Below, piece by piece: positions 17,683-26,669 of a stretch of 64,000 nucleotides of DNA. This DNA comes from Streptomyces canus. GTDB lineage: Bacteria; Actinomycetota; Actinomycetes; Streptomycetales; Streptomycetaceae. Under the pieces are notes generated by a model, which was given only the letters and a program-made list of their open reading frames with translations, was not told the DNA's origin and did not search any database. Made by a program: the position numbers and the translations under genes. The DNA lies in NCBI RefSeq assembly GCF_030816965.1, contig NZ_JAUSYQ010000002.1, forward strand, positions 9,476,001-9,540,000, written 5' to 3'. Numbering within the stretch: the first letter of the stretch is position 1; each line of letters opens with the position of its first letter.

Positions 17683-18705
17683 CTACCAGTCGCCGTCCTG
17701 GACCGGCTTGCCCGGTGCGTCCCCCAGCTGCTCGACCTGGTGCGATCCCGGCGGCTGCCAGGGCTCGTGATCGTCCCCGAGCCAGTCGCCGACCGGCTTC
17801 ACGCCCTCGAGCGGATCCGTCGGGGCGAGGTCCTCCGCGTCCTGGTCGTAGTAGTCGAACCAGGGCAGCCCCGCGTTGGTGTACGCGGCGCGGTCCACGG
17901 GCGACGGCGGGGGAGCCTCCCCGGTGATGCGGCGCCACTCGGGCGGTGTCACCAGGTGCACGAACACCCGGCCGGCCGGTGTCTCCGCCCAGTCCGACAG
18001 CGGCCGGTCGTCGCGGTAGACCTCCTGGCGCATGGAACCGCCGACGCCGAGCCCCATCGCCGGAGCGCTGCGGGGTGCCCCCGCAGGAGCGGCGGGCGCG
18101 GCCATCGCCATGGGCACGGCAGCGCCGTAACCCATGGCGGGCCTGCTCACCGACCGCAGCCGCCGCTGCGCCTCCCGCCACTCGGTCAGCCGCTCCTCGG
18201 CCAGCGGGAAGGACTGCAGCTGGACGCCGCCCCAGACCTCCTCGCCCGTGACCTGCCCCTCGACGGTCGCGCCCAGCCCGAGCGGCACGGCGACGAACTG
18301 GCGGACCGTCCCCTTGCCGGAGTTGATGCCGTCCAGCCACGGCTGGCGGGGCAGCACCACGTAGTTCTGCGGGTCACGGGTGAGCCGGTCGCTCCAGGGC
18401 TTCCCGGAGACCGCGCACACCTTGCCCACCCCGACCTGGAGGGCGGCGGGCTCGGTGGTGCTCCCGAAGCTCAGCCACATCGCCTCGCGCAGATACACCG
18501 GCAGCATCACCCCGCCGCGGGCCCCCCACTGCTCCGGCACCGTGTCGGGATAGTCGCAGACGCGGCGCACCGGGAACTCGCCGAGCCCCGGCGGCAGCGG
18601 ATGCGTGCCCGTCTCGGGCAGCCGCAGGGTGCGCACGAACCGCACCGCCGCACCGCCCGGCAGCCGCAGTGTGTTCCCGTCGATCCGCACGCTCGTGCCA
18701 GTCAT
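17683..18705 (-). CDS. Conserved hypothetical protein with alanine-methionine-rich linker
   Basis: A 340-residue soluble protein I do not recognise. Residues 1-165 look like a folded beta-rich domain (VRIDGNTLRLPGG, GVMLPVYLREAMWLSFG, VCAVSGKPW). About 185-220 is a low-complexity linker rich in alanine, proline, glycine and methionine (MGYGAAVPMAMAAPAAPAG). The C-terminal part is acidic with aromatic residues (GLPWFDYYDQDAEDL). No signal peptide or membrane segment. It follows the FUSC gene on the same strand after 35 bases, so the two are probably co-transcribed and may act together at the membrane. Confidence 0.7.
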   Translation of the reverse strand: MTGTSVRIDGNTLRLPGGAAVRFVRTLRLPETGTHPLPPGLGEFPVRRVCDYPDTVPEQWGARGGVMLPVYLREAMWLSFGSTTEPAALQVGVGKVCAVSGKPWSDRLTRDPQNYVVLPRQPWLDGINSGKGTVRQFVAVPLGLGATVEGQVTGEEVWGGVQLQSFPLAEERLTEWREAQRRLRSVSRPAMGYGAAVPMAMAAPAAPAGAPRSAPAMGLGVGGSMRQEVYRDDRPLSDWAETPAGRVFVHLVTPPEWRRITGEAPPPSPVDRAAYTNAGLPWFDYYDQDAEDLAPTDPLEGVKPVGDWLGDDHEPWQPPGSHQVEQLGDAPGKPVQDGDW

Positions 18706-18740
18706 CGGCCCGCCCCCTGTGTCTGCTCGATGTGCCTGCT

Positions 18741-20018
18741 TCACCTGGAACGACGGGAGAGCACCGGGCGGTTCCCGCGCCACCGTTCCTGGAGCCGGGT
18801 CAGATGCGGCATCCGCTCGCGCTGCTCGCGAGCGGCCCGGTCCAGCTCCTCCAGCAGGCGGCGGGAGCGGTGCTCGGTGTCGAGCTCGTCGAGGATGCGG
18901 TTGACCTCGGTGAGGACGGCGCCGTGCAGCTGCCAGTGGCGGGAGTCGCGCTGGATCTCCTCCAGCAGCAGCTGGGCCAGTTTGTCGCGGGTCGCCGTGG
19001 CCTGGCGCAGCTCGGCGGTGAGCCGGGCCTCCGCGGACTCGGCGCTCACGCTGACATGGGTGGTGACCAGGACCGCGAAGCTGACCACGGCGTCGCCGAT
19101 CTCGGACAGCAACTGCTCCACCGTACGACCGGTCTCGGGCCCGAACAGCGGCTCGGGAGCATGTGTCTCGTCGATCGCGTAAGGCTCGTCGGCGAAGGGG
19201 TCGCGTTGCTTCGCGAGGTCGGTGAGGGTGCGGGCGAGGACCCGCAGCACGACCGTGCAGATCTCCAGGGTGTCCAGGCCGGTACGCAGCACCACCCGGT
19301 GCAGCAGGCCCTCCTTCACCCTGGGGTTCAGTTTGAGACTGTCCTCTGCCTGCCGGAGGGCCGCGTCCACCTCGACGATGTCGTGGTCGAGCTCGCGCGC
19401 CTCGTGCAGCCGGGCCGTCGCCAGCTCCACGGGTGTACGGCCCGCGGCCTCCTCGCCCATCCGCAGCATCAGTTTCCGCTGTCGGCGGGCCAGCCCCTCG
19501 ATCGACTCGCCCGCCTCGTCCACCCACACCGGGGGAGCGAGCAGCAGATTGCAGGCGAGGCCGACGACCGCGCCGATCAGCGTCTCCACCACGCGCGCCC
19601 AGGCGGTGTCCCCGACGGTCGTCACCCCGAGCACCAGCATCGCGCTGATCGCCACCTCGGGCACGAACTCCTCGACCCGCACCAGCCGTCCGACCACCAG
19701 CGACGCCACGATCAGCAGGGCCAGGCTCCACCAGGTCAGACCCACCAGCAGGCTGAAGGCGATGGCGACGAGGACCCCGGTCACCACGGAGTTCACCCGG
19801 CGGATGCCGGTGGTGAGCGTGGAGTAGAGGGTGACCTGCACGACCAGCAGCGCGGTCAGGGGAGCCGTGAGCGGCGCCGCTTCGGGGCTGAGCCGCAGCG
19901 CGATGACGTACGCGATCGTCGCCGCGCCCGCCGACCGCAGCGTCTGCACGACGACAGGGTCCCGGCGCCGCTTCACAAACCGCACCAGGGACGCCGTCCA
20001 CTCACGTACATCTCGCAT
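18741..20018 (-). CDS. FUSC/aromatic acid exporter family membrane protein
   Basis: About 425 residues. The N-terminal half has five to six closely spaced transmembrane helices (AGAATIAYVIALRL, LTALLVVQVTLYSTLT, LTWWSLALLIVASLVVG, EVAISAMLVLGV) ending in NLLLAPPVWVD. The second half is a long charged helical cytoplasmic domain with coiled-coil-like segments. This matches ArAE/FUSC putative efflux pumps for aromatic acids. The start is uncertain: ATG 20018 is used, ATG 20042 would add eight residues. The gene reads divergently from the erythromycin-esterase-like gene and into the hypothetical gene at 17683. A second, diverged copy is at 30599-31768. Confidence 0.82.
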   Translation of the reverse strand: MRDVREWTASLVRFVKRRRDPVVVQTLRSAGAATIAYVIALRLSPEAAPLTAPLTALLVVQVTLYSTLTTGIRRVNSVVTGVLVAIAFSLLVGLTWWSLALLIVASLVVGRLVRVEEFVPEVAISAMLVLGVTTVGDTAWARVVETLIGAVVGLACNLLLAPPVWVDEAGESIEGLARRQRKLMLRMGEEAAGRTPVELATARLHEARELDHDIVEVDAALRQAEDSLKLNPRVKEGLLHRVVLRTGLDTLEICTVVLRVLARTLTDLAKQRDPFADEPYAIDETHAPEPLFGPETGRTVEQLLSEIGDAVVSFAVLVTTHVSVSAESAEARLTAELRQATATRDKLAQLLLEEIQRDSRHWQLHGAVLTEVNRILDELDTEHRSRRLLEELDRAAREQRERMPHLTRLQERWRGNRPVLSRRSR

Positions 20019-20243
20019 CCTCAGGGTGTTCCTCTTCCACATAGGCGTCCGGTGCACTCCTTGCGGACCGTAACTGTCCGCAAGCGTGCTCACATTGTGG
20101 GGTGCGGCCGGCTGACGGCAAGGGGCCAGGGCAGTGACGGCGGACACCCGGCACGACCTCGGGCGATCCCTGGGGAAAACCCCCGGTGTCGACGGTGGAC
20201 CGCCGGATGGCCCGCGGCCGGTCGGGGGCGAAAGCGTGGAGCG

Positions 20244-21554
20244 ATGACCTGGAAACGGACCTCGACCATCCTGACCCTGCTCATCACCCTGGGCACCGTC
20301 GTGCCGGCGGCGGCGACGACCCGGGCACCGGCCCCGTCCGTCGTCGAGGCCCTCGACCGTACCGCGCACCCCCTGCGGACCGTCGAACCCGGCGGAGACA
20401 CCCGCGATCTGCGCCCCCTCGACCGGATGATCGCCGACGCCGAGGTCGTCGGCGTCGGCGAGGCCACGCACAGCTCGCACGACTTCTTCGCCCTCAAGGA
20501 CCGCCTCTTCCGCCACCTCGTCGAGGAGAAGGGCTTTCGCACCTTCGCCCTGGAGGCCCCCTGGAGCACCGGCCTGCGGCTCGACGACTACGTGGTGCAC
20601 GGCAAGGGAGACCCGCGGCGCATCATGCGCGAGGAGTTCCAGCGCGACTACCAGTGGTGGAACAACACCGACTATCTGCGGCTCGTCGAGTGGATGCGGA
20701 CGTACAACATCCGCCACCCCGCCGACCCCGTCCGCCTCATCGGCGACGACACCGCCTGGACCGGACCCGAGGTGTACGACACGGTCGTGGCCCGCGTGGC
20801 CGCCGCCGACCCCGGCTCCGGCGAGCGCCTCAAGGGGCTGTACCGCGGGCTGCGGCCCACCGTGCCGACGGGACCGTACATCGAGAGCTACCTCGGCCAG
20901 CCGTACCCCGAACGCAGGGAGATGGCCGAACGCACCGGCGAGGCGCTGGAGCTGGTGAGGCGGGCGGGGGCCGACGACCGGACCGTCCAGGACGCCACGG
21001 CGATCGACCGCACCGCCCGCCAGTACGCCTTCGACTTCGAGGAGCCCGGACAGATCGCCGAGGCCATGCGCTACCGCGACCAGGCGATGGCCGCCAACGT
21101 GCTCTGGTGGCGACGGCACACCGGGACAAGGGTCCTGCTGTCCGCGCACGACGCCCATGTCGGCTACGAGAGCTACGACCCCGCCTACCCCAAGATGCAG
21201 GGCGCCTTCCTGCGCGACGGCCTGGGAGCGGCGTACGTCAACATCGGCCTGACCTTCGACCGGGGCTCGTTCAACGCCACCGATCAGGACGAGACCGCCG
21301 TCCGGCGCTGGACGGTGGGCCCGGCCGCCCCCGGCAGCAACGAGCGGACCCTTGACCGGGTGAGGCACCGCGACTACGCGGTCGACCTGCGGACCGTCGG
21401 CTCACCGGCGCGCGCGTGGCTCCGCCAGGCCCGCCCGACCTACCGGATCGGCACCGCCTACCCCGACGGCCCGCACGACGTTGCCCTGGCCCGCACCCAC
21501 GACATCCTGATCCACCTTCACCGGGTGGAGGCGGCCCGGCTGCGGGACCGGTAA
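20244..21554 (+). CDS. Erythromycin esterase-family exported protein
   Basis: A 436-residue protein with a cleavable signal peptide (MTWKRTSTILTLLITLGTVV, then PAAATTRA). The mature part has the family signature GEATHSSHDFF at residues 72-82, whose glutamate and histidine correspond to the catalytic Glu/His of EreA/EreB/EreC, and the later LLSAHDAHVGYE segment. Resistance esterases are cytoplasmic; an exported version is more likely a general hydrolase or haem-associated Tiki/EreA-like enzyme than a macrolide resistance gene. Its 3' end overlaps the convergent CGNR gene by 37 bases. Confidence 0.8.
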   Translation: MTWKRTSTILTLLITLGTVVPAAATTRAPAPSVVEALDRTAHPLRTVEPGGDTRDLRPLDRMIADAEVVGVGEATHSSHDFFALKDRLFRHLVEEKGFRTFALEAPWSTGLRLDDYVVHGKGDPRRIMREEFQRDYQWWNNTDYLRLVEWMRTYNIRHPADPVRLIGDDTAWTGPEVYDTVVARVAAADPGSGERLKGLYRGLRPTVPTGPYIESYLGQPYPERREMAERTGEALELVRRAGADDRTVQDATAIDRTARQYAFDFEEPGQIAEAMRYRDQAMAANVLWWRRHTGTRVLLSAHDAHVGYESYDPAYPKMQGAFLRDGLGAAYVNIGLTFDRGSFNATDQDETAVRRWTVGPAAPGSNERTLDRVRHRDYAVDLRTVGSPARAWLRQARPTYRIGTAYPDGPHDVALARTHDILIHLHRVEAARLRDR

Positions 21555-22105
21555 CCGGCGATCTTCGCGAGGTTGCCGCAGCGGTCCATCGAGCACCAAC
21601 GGCGGCGGCGGGCCTGCGAGTCGTCGAGGAACAGCAGGGAACAGCCCGGGTTCTCGCACTCCTTGACCCGCTCCAGGAGCGGGCCCCGCACCAGGAGTAC
21701 GGCGTCCCGCGCCACCGTCGCCAGGGCCGCGCGGGCCGGACTGCGCGCCGTCCAGCGGGACGGGCCCAGTTGCGGCGCGAGATCCGGCTGGGCGGCGACC
21801 GCGTTGACCCGCTCCACGTCGGCCGGGTCGGGTACCCGGCCGGCCATCGCGGCGCGGACCAGGCCGTACAGGGCCTCGCGCAGGAGGCGTGCGTCCGTCA
21901 GGTCCCGAGCGGTGACCCGCACTGCACCCTCGTCGGTGGCCAGCTCCGCCTCCGTGAACCAGCGCGCGAGGGCCGCGGTGTCGGGAAGTCGCTCCAGCGG
22001 CGTGGCGTGCCGTTTGCCGAGGGTGGCCGCGAAGTCCAGACAGGGGCGGCCGCCGATGAACGGGAACGCGAGAGCCGGGTCGGCGGGGGCGGGGCTGCCG
22101 GTCAT
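21518..22105 (-). CDS. CGNR zinc-finger domain regulator (ABATE/DUF1470)
   Basis: A 195-residue protein with an N-terminal ABATE domain (AFPFIGGRPCLDFAATLG, stress-sensing family) and a C-terminal CGNR-type zinc finger: cysteines 150, 155, 171 and 176 in CENPGCSLLFLDDS and RRRRWCSMDRCGNLAK. The eponymous CGNR is CGNL here. Such proteins are predicted DNA-binding transcriptional regulators. It is divergent from the zinc-type oxidoreductase gene, and the 138-base gap between them contains an unusual doubled dyad that is its most likely binding site. The first ATG in the longer frame (22120) is less well placed. Confidence 0.85.
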   Translation of the reverse strand: MTGSPAPADPALAFPFIGGRPCLDFAATLGKRHATPLERLPDTAALARWFTEAELATDEGAVRVTARDLTDARLLREALYGLVRAAMAGRVPDPADVERVNAVAAQPDLAPQLGPSRWTARSPARAALATVARDAVLLVRGPLLERVKECENPGCSLLFLDDSQARRRRWCSMDRCGNLAKIAGYRSRSRAASTR

Positions 22106-22157
22106 ACGACGAGCGTACACCGGTTCATGGGGTGTTGGGTCGGAGGGCTCGCCCTCT

Positions 22158-22208
22158 TGACACCGGTTGAGGAGGTGTCGGATGGTGACACCACTTCAAC
22201 CGGTGTCA
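22158..22208. promoter_or_regulatory. Doubled dyad operator (two GACACC-n9-GGTGTC units)
   Basis: Perfect 13-bp outer inverted repeats TGACACCGGTTGA (22158-22170) and TCAACCGGTGTCA (22196-22208) enclose an inner pair GGTGTC (22174-22179) and GACACC (22187-22192). Read another way, the unit GACACC-n9-GGTGTC occurs twice (22159-22179 and 22187-22207), 7 bases apart. TTGACA at 22157-22162 is a good -35 candidate for the rightward gene. Confidence 0.7.
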
Positions 22209-22243
22209 GTTGCTCGGGTGGCCGGGCAGAGAGCAGGTGCGGT

Positions 22244-23251
22244 ATGCGTGCGGTGCGGATCGACAGGTTCGGCGGACCGGAAGTACTGGTGCCGGTCGAC
22301 GTCCCCGACCCGGTGCCGGGTCCCGGAGAGGTGCTGGTGCGGATCGCCGCGGCCGGGGTGAACCGGGTGGACGCCCTGCTCCGGGCCGGCCTCTACCACC
22401 GCGGCGGACGCCCGCCGCTCATCCCGGGTGCCGAGGCGGCGGGGGTCGTCGTGGAGGTGGGGGAGGGGGTGACCGACTTCGCGCCCGGACAGCGGGTCAT
22501 GGCCCTGGACGGCGGCAAGTCATCAGGCTTCTACGCCCAGTTGGCGACGGTGCCCACCACCCACCTGGTGGTGCTCCCCGACGGCGTGGACCTGGCCCGG
22601 GCGGCCGCCCTGCCGATCGCCTGGCTCAGCGCCTGGTACTGCGTGCGGCACCTCGCCCGTGTCTCCAAGGACGACACCGTGGTGGTGAAGGCGGCCGCGA
22701 GCGGTGTCGGCACCGCGGCCGTGCAGATCGCCGCCGAGGCAGGGGCGCGGGTCATCGCCCTGGCCGGTTCGGCCGAGAAGGCCGCCTGGGCGGGGGAGTT
22801 CGGTGCCGACGTCACCGTCGACACCTCTGCCTTCCCCGGCGACGCCGAGGTCGAGGAGGTGCTCCGGCTCACCGACGGCCGTGGCGCCGACGTCGTCCTG
22901 GACACCGTCGGCGGCCGGGCCTTCGGGCGCAGTCTGCGTGAAGTGGGCCACGGCGGCCGGGTCGTGGCCCTCGCCAACGTCGCCCTGGAACCGAGCACCG
23001 TCGACACGCGCGACTTCTACCCCAAGAACGCCTCGATCCTCGGCTTCCAGCTCACCAACCTCCAGATCCACGGTTACGACCCGCGCCCCGACCTGCGGGA
23101 ACTGGCCGACCGGGTCGCCGCCGGCGGCTATCGCGTGCCGATCGAGACCGTCGTACCCCTGGAAGCGGCGCGGGCCGCCCACGAGCGGCTGGAACGGCGT
23201 GACAACCGCGGCAAGATCGTGCTCTCGGTCGGACCGGAATTCGGCAAATGA
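22244..23251 (+). CDS. Quinone oxidoreductase-like NADPH dehydrogenase (MDR superfamily)
   Basis: A 335-residue medium-chain dehydrogenase. It has the GroES-like N-terminal domain (GEVLVRIAAAGVNRVDALLRAG, in two blocks), lacks catalytic zinc ligands, and has the dinucleotide-binding turn AAASGVGTAAVQIA near residues 147-160. This is the zeta-crystallin/quinone oxidoreductase subgroup, which reduces quinones or enones with NADPH. The start ATG was chosen at the conserved MRAVRIDRFGGPEVL. It is divergent from the CGNR regulator gene, with two dyad units in the promoter, so induction by quinone or electrophile stress is a reasonable guess. Confidence 0.85.
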   Translation: MRAVRIDRFGGPEVLVPVDVPDPVPGPGEVLVRIAAAGVNRVDALLRAGLYHRGGRPPLIPGAEAAGVVVEVGEGVTDFAPGQRVMALDGGKSSGFYAQLATVPTTHLVVLPDGVDLARAAALPIAWLSAWYCVRHLARVSKDDTVVVKAAASGVGTAAVQIAAEAGARVIALAGSAEKAAWAGEFGADVTVDTSAFPGDAEVEEVLRLTDGRGADVVLDTVGGRAFGRSLREVGHGGRVVALANVALEPSTVDTRDFYPKNASILGFQLTNLQIHGYDPRPDLRELADRVAAGGYRVPIETVVPLEAARAAHERLERRDNRGKIVLSVGPEFGK

Positions 23252-23321
23252 GATGCGGGCGTCCTCCTCGCCAGGTGATCATCCGGTGAGTCGTGGGTGA
23301 GTCAGGGGCGAGGAGACGCCG

Positions 23322-24221
23322 GTGAATCCAGTGGGGTCGGCACGAGCACGGGCAGCGCTGAACCATGTGGCGGCCGTCTCGGAGGGGCCGGCCGTCGCCC
23401 CGGACGTGCGCATCACGCTGAACTTCCATCCGGACCGCGTGGCGCGCGGCCTGCCCCTCCTGGAGGCTCTGGCCCAGGACGGTGCCTACCACTCGCAGTT
23501 CGTCACCGGCACGAGCAACGGCGGGCTGACCGCGCACCCCGGCGGCGACCGCTGGCGCTGGGAGAGCCGGATCTTCGGCGGTGCCTACGACGACGCCGAC
23601 GCCCATGACCGGCCCGTGTACGGCGCGCTGAACTTCCGTCGTCAAGTGGTGGGCGCGGCCCCGCGGTTCGGCTCCTCGCACTTCCGGCTGTCCGGCGAGC
23701 CGCTGGCCCGCGCCACCTTCTGCTACCCAGACAGCGCCGCCGAGCCGGTCCACTTCGGGATCGCCGCAGGCATGTCCCTGATCGCCCTCGCGGAGGCGGA
23801 CGAGCAGGACGCCCTCGACGACTACATCGAGGCCCAGGTGCACGGCGGCGTCGACCTGGCCCGCGACGTGGAGGCCCTCGTCCTGGACGCGAGCTACCGG
23901 AACACTCCTGTCGAGGCGGCGGCACACCTGCTGCCCGTCCCCGTCGAGTGGCACCCCGGCTACCGCATCACCGTCGCCGAACTGCACCGCCACGCCCACT
24001 ACCGCGGACAGGAGTACGCCGACCTGGGCGCGAGCATCGCCGAGGACGGCATGGTCGACCCGCGCATCATCGGCGACGCCGCCCGGACGGGCCGCTACGA
24101 ACTCCAGCACCTGAAAATGGTCTGGCACACACTGGCTCGCTTCGGGGCGCCGGAGGCGACGGCTCGTGCGGAGGAGGCCGCGGGGGGCCGGACGCCGGTG
24201 GTGAGCAGTCCGGGCGTGTAG
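23322..24221 (+). CDS. DUF3626 family protein
   Basis: A 299-residue soluble protein resembling DUF3626. It has no recognisable catalytic motif of a named family; conserved-looking segments are ITLNFHPDRVARG, YHSQFVTGTSNGGLTAHPGGDRW, RFGSSHFRL and YRGQEYADLG. The many histidines and acidic residues could bind a metal. GTG at 23322 has AGGAG six bases upstream, fixing the start. It stands alone between the oxidoreductase and the phosphotransferase, eight bases before the latter, so may be co-transcribed with it. Function unknown. Confidence 0.75.
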   Translation: MNPVGSARARAALNHVAAVSEGPAVAPDVRITLNFHPDRVARGLPLLEALAQDGAYHSQFVTGTSNGGLTAHPGGDRWRWESRIFGGAYDDADAHDRPVYGALNFRRQVVGAAPRFGSSHFRLSGEPLARATFCYPDSAAEPVHFGIAAGMSLIALAEADEQDALDDYIEAQVHGGVDLARDVEALVLDASYRNTPVEAAAHLLPVPVEWHPGYRITVAELHRHAHYRGQEYADLGASIAEDGMVDPRIIGDAARTGRYELQHLKMVWHTLARFGAPEATARAEEAAGGRTPVVSSPGV

Positions 24222-24229
24222 GCCCGCCA

Positions 24230-25321
24230 ATGGCGCCCGGTGTGCGGGACGCGTTCCGTACCCTGTTCCCGGAACACATGCCCGACGCCGACCGGACGGC
24301 TGCCGAGCAGGGAGAAGGGGGCGGGACGTTGGTGGACTCCTGGGAATGGGCCCGACGGGTGCTGGAGGGCGCGGGTCTCGACCCCGGCCGCCTCGCCGGG
24401 CTGCGGCCGCTGAGCGGCGGCACGTACAACACCGTCGAGGAACTCCTGCTGACCGACGGCACCCGTTACGTCCTCAAGGTCCCGCCCGCGTCCACCGTTC
24501 CCGGCCTGCGCTACGAGCGTGAACTCCTGGTCTCCGAGGCCGAGTTCTACCGAGCCGCCGCCGTGGCCGAGGTCGCGGCGCCGCACGTCGTGGCCCTCGG
24601 CGAGGAGGCCGCCGTACCGCACCTGCTGATGACCGCGTGTCCCGGCGAGCCCTGGGACGGCTCGGTGGCCGAAGCCGAACGGGCTCCGCTGCGAAGGGAG
24701 TTGGGCCGCCAGGTGGCCCGGCTGCACACGGTGACCGGGCCGGGCTTCGGCTACCCCTCCGGTGCTCTCGGTCCGCTGGCCCCCGACTGGCGGACCGCCT
24801 TCACCGCCATGATCGAGGCCGTCCTGGACGACGCCCGGGACTACGGAGCGCGGCTGCCCCGCTCCGTCGACCAGGTGGCGAGCACACTGAGGGCCGGCTT
24901 CCCCGCCCTCGACGAGGTCACGGTCCCGGCCCTGGTCCACTTCGACCTGTGGGACGGCAACATCCTGCTGGACCGCCGGGCGGACGGGGAGCTTTGCATC
25001 GGCGGGCTCATCGACGGGGAGCGGATGCTCTGGGGCGACCCCCTCGCCGACTTCGTGTCCCTGGCGCTGCTCGGGGACATCAAGAAGGACGAGGCGTTCC
25101 TCGCGGGCTACCGGGAGGAGGGCGGCCGGGCGGAGTTCGACGTGCCGGCCCGGGTGCGCCTGGCCCTCTACCGCGCCTACCTCTACCTGATCATGCTCAC
25201 CGAGACCGTCCCGCGGGCGGTCGACGACGAGAAGGAACGCTGGGTCCAGTCGGCGGTCGCACCGGAACTCGTCGCCGCCCTGGACGAGATCGAGGCCCTC
25301 GCCCGGGTCGCAGGAGCCTGA
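24230..25321 (+). CDS. Aminoglycoside phosphotransferase-family kinase
   Basis: Up to 363 residues of the APH/choline kinase fold: a glycine-rich start (LSGGTYNTVEELLL), the ATP-site lysine in RYVLKVPP, Brenner motif VHFDLWDGNILL near residue 235 and GGLIDGERMLWGDPLADF supplying the magnesium-binding aspartate. The substrate is not indicated; members phosphorylate sugars, fructosamines or small metabolites at least as often as antibiotics. The ATG at 24230 gives a 34-residue N-terminal extension; GTG about 100 bases later is a plausible shorter start. It is 6 bases from a ROK regulator, so both are probably one unit. Confidence 0.78.
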   Translation: MAPGVRDAFRTLFPEHMPDADRTAAEQGEGGGTLVDSWEWARRVLEGAGLDPGRLAGLRPLSGGTYNTVEELLLTDGTRYVLKVPPASTVPGLRYERELLVSEAEFYRAAAVAEVAAPHVVALGEEAAVPHLLMTACPGEPWDGSVAEAERAPLRRELGRQVARLHTVTGPGFGYPSGALGPLAPDWRTAFTAMIEAVLDDARDYGARLPRSVDQVASTLRAGFPALDEVTVPALVHFDLWDGNILLDRRADGELCIGGLIDGERMLWGDPLADFVSLALLGDIKKDEAFLAGYREEGGRAEFDVPARVRLALYRAYLYLIMLTETVPRAVDDEKERWVQSAVAPELVAALDEIEALARVAGA

Positions 25322-25327
25322 AGACCC

Positions 25328-26608
25328 TTGAACGGACGCACCGTACGCGATCTCAGACGCGCCAACCGCACTGCCGTACTGCAACGCCTCTACTTCGACG
25401 GCCCCCTCAGCCGCTTCGAACTCGGCCCGGTCACCGGGCTCAGCTCCGGCTCCGTCAGCAATGTCGTCGCCGACCTGGTGGCCGACGGCCTGCTGGAGGA
25501 GGCCGGCAGCGTCGACTCCGACGGCGGACGCCCCCGCACCCTGCTGCGGGTGGCCCCCGGCAGCGGCCACATGATCGGCGTCGACGTCGGCGAGACCCGG
25601 GTGCGCGTCGAGCTGTTCGACCTCACCCTCACCGAACTCGCCCGCGCCGAACGCCCGTTGACCCAGAAGAGCTACGACGTCGAGGCCATCGTCGGGCACA
25701 TCCGCGACGGCATCGCCGAGGTGCTCGCCGGTACCGGGACCGAGCCCGAGGCGCTGCTCGGCGTCGGCATCGGTGTGCCCGGCATCGTCGCGCACACCCC
25801 CCGCAGCGGGGCCGTCGTGCACGGCCAGACCATCGGCTGGGACGCAGTCCCGCTGGAGGCACTGCTGCGCACCGGCTCCCTGCTGCCCGGCAGCGTCCGG
25901 TACTTCATCGACAACGGCGCCAAGACCCTCGGCCAGGCCGAGATGTGGTTCGGTGGCGGCCGCGGCGCTCGCAGCGCCGTCGTGGTCCTCTTCGGCTCCG
26001 GCGTCGGCGCCTGTCTGGTGACGCCCGAGGTGGAGCAGGGCCGGGCGGTCGAATGGGGGCATCTGACCGTACGCGTCAGGGGGCGCCGCTGCCGCTGCGG
26101 TGCTCTCGGCTGCCTGGAGGCCTACGCCGGCGCCGAGTCGCTGCTCGAGCGCTGGCGGGAAGCGGGCGGCCGCCCGCCCGAGGGCGCCGACGAGGAGACC
26201 GCGCTGGCCGCGATGCTCACCGCCGCCCATCCGGCCGAGGGCACCGAGGCCGACCCGGTGGCCCTCGCCGTCCTGGAGGAGACCGCCGAGTACCTGGGCG
26301 CGGGCCTGTCCGACCTGATCAACCTCTTCCAGCCCGAGCGGATCATCGTGGGCGGCTGGGCCGGGCTCCAGCTCGGCGCCCGGTTCCTGCCCGCCGTACG
26401 GCGCCACGCGACGGCGTACGCGCTGCGGTACCCGGCCGAGAAGGTCACCGTCGACCTCGGCCGTCTCGGGCCCGACGCGGTCACCGTCGGCGCGGCCATC
26501 CTTCCGCTCGCCGACTTCTTCGCCCGCGGCGGACGGCGACCCGAACCCACCCCCGAGGGACCGGCACCGGCCTGGCGGACGGCCCTGGAGGAGCGGGCCC
26601 CGCACTGA
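25328..26608 (+). CDS. ROK-family transcriptional regulator
   Basis: A 426-residue protein. It has an N-terminal winged helix-turn-helix (RRANRTAVLQRLYFDGPLSR, then GPVTGLSSGSVSNVVADLVADG), then a sugar-kinase-like ROK domain: IGVDVGETRVRVELFD, GVGIGVPGIV, the ROK histidine segment VEWGHLTV near residue 240 and zinc ligands CRCGALGCLE. It starts with TTG at 25328, with AGGAG about 10 bases upstream. ROK repressors such as XylR/NagC usually control sugar genes; here the nearest gene is the phosphotransferase immediately upstream, which might be the target or partner. Confidence 0.88.
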   Translation: MNGRTVRDLRRANRTAVLQRLYFDGPLSRFELGPVTGLSSGSVSNVVADLVADGLLEEAGSVDSDGGRPRTLLRVAPGSGHMIGVDVGETRVRVELFDLTLTELARAERPLTQKSYDVEAIVGHIRDGIAEVLAGTGTEPEALLGVGIGVPGIVAHTPRSGAVVHGQTIGWDAVPLEALLRTGSLLPGSVRYFIDNGAKTLGQAEMWFGGGRGARSAVVVLFGSGVGACLVTPEVEQGRAVEWGHLTVRVRGRRCRCGALGCLEAYAGAESLLERWREAGGRPPEGADEETALAAMLTAAHPAEGTEADPVALAVLEETAEYLGAGLSDLINLFQPERIIVGGWAGLQLGARFLPAVRRHATAYALRYPAEKVTVDLGRLGPDAVTVGAAILPLADFFARGGRRPEPTPEGPAPAWRTALEERAPH

Positions 26609-26669
26609 CGTTTCGCCGACCTGCGCGGAGGTACTCGCGCTCCCGCGATGAACGCGAAGGGAGGACGCC

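Noticed and set aside
18669..20243. A long rightward open frame joined to the erythromycin-esterase-like gene
   Set aside because: Only the part after ATG 20244 has a signal peptide and homology; the upstream part is antisense to the FUSC gene.
20244..21554. Macrolide resistance esterase
   Set aside because: The protein has an export signal and no macrolide genes nearby, so a resistance call is not supported beyond family membership.
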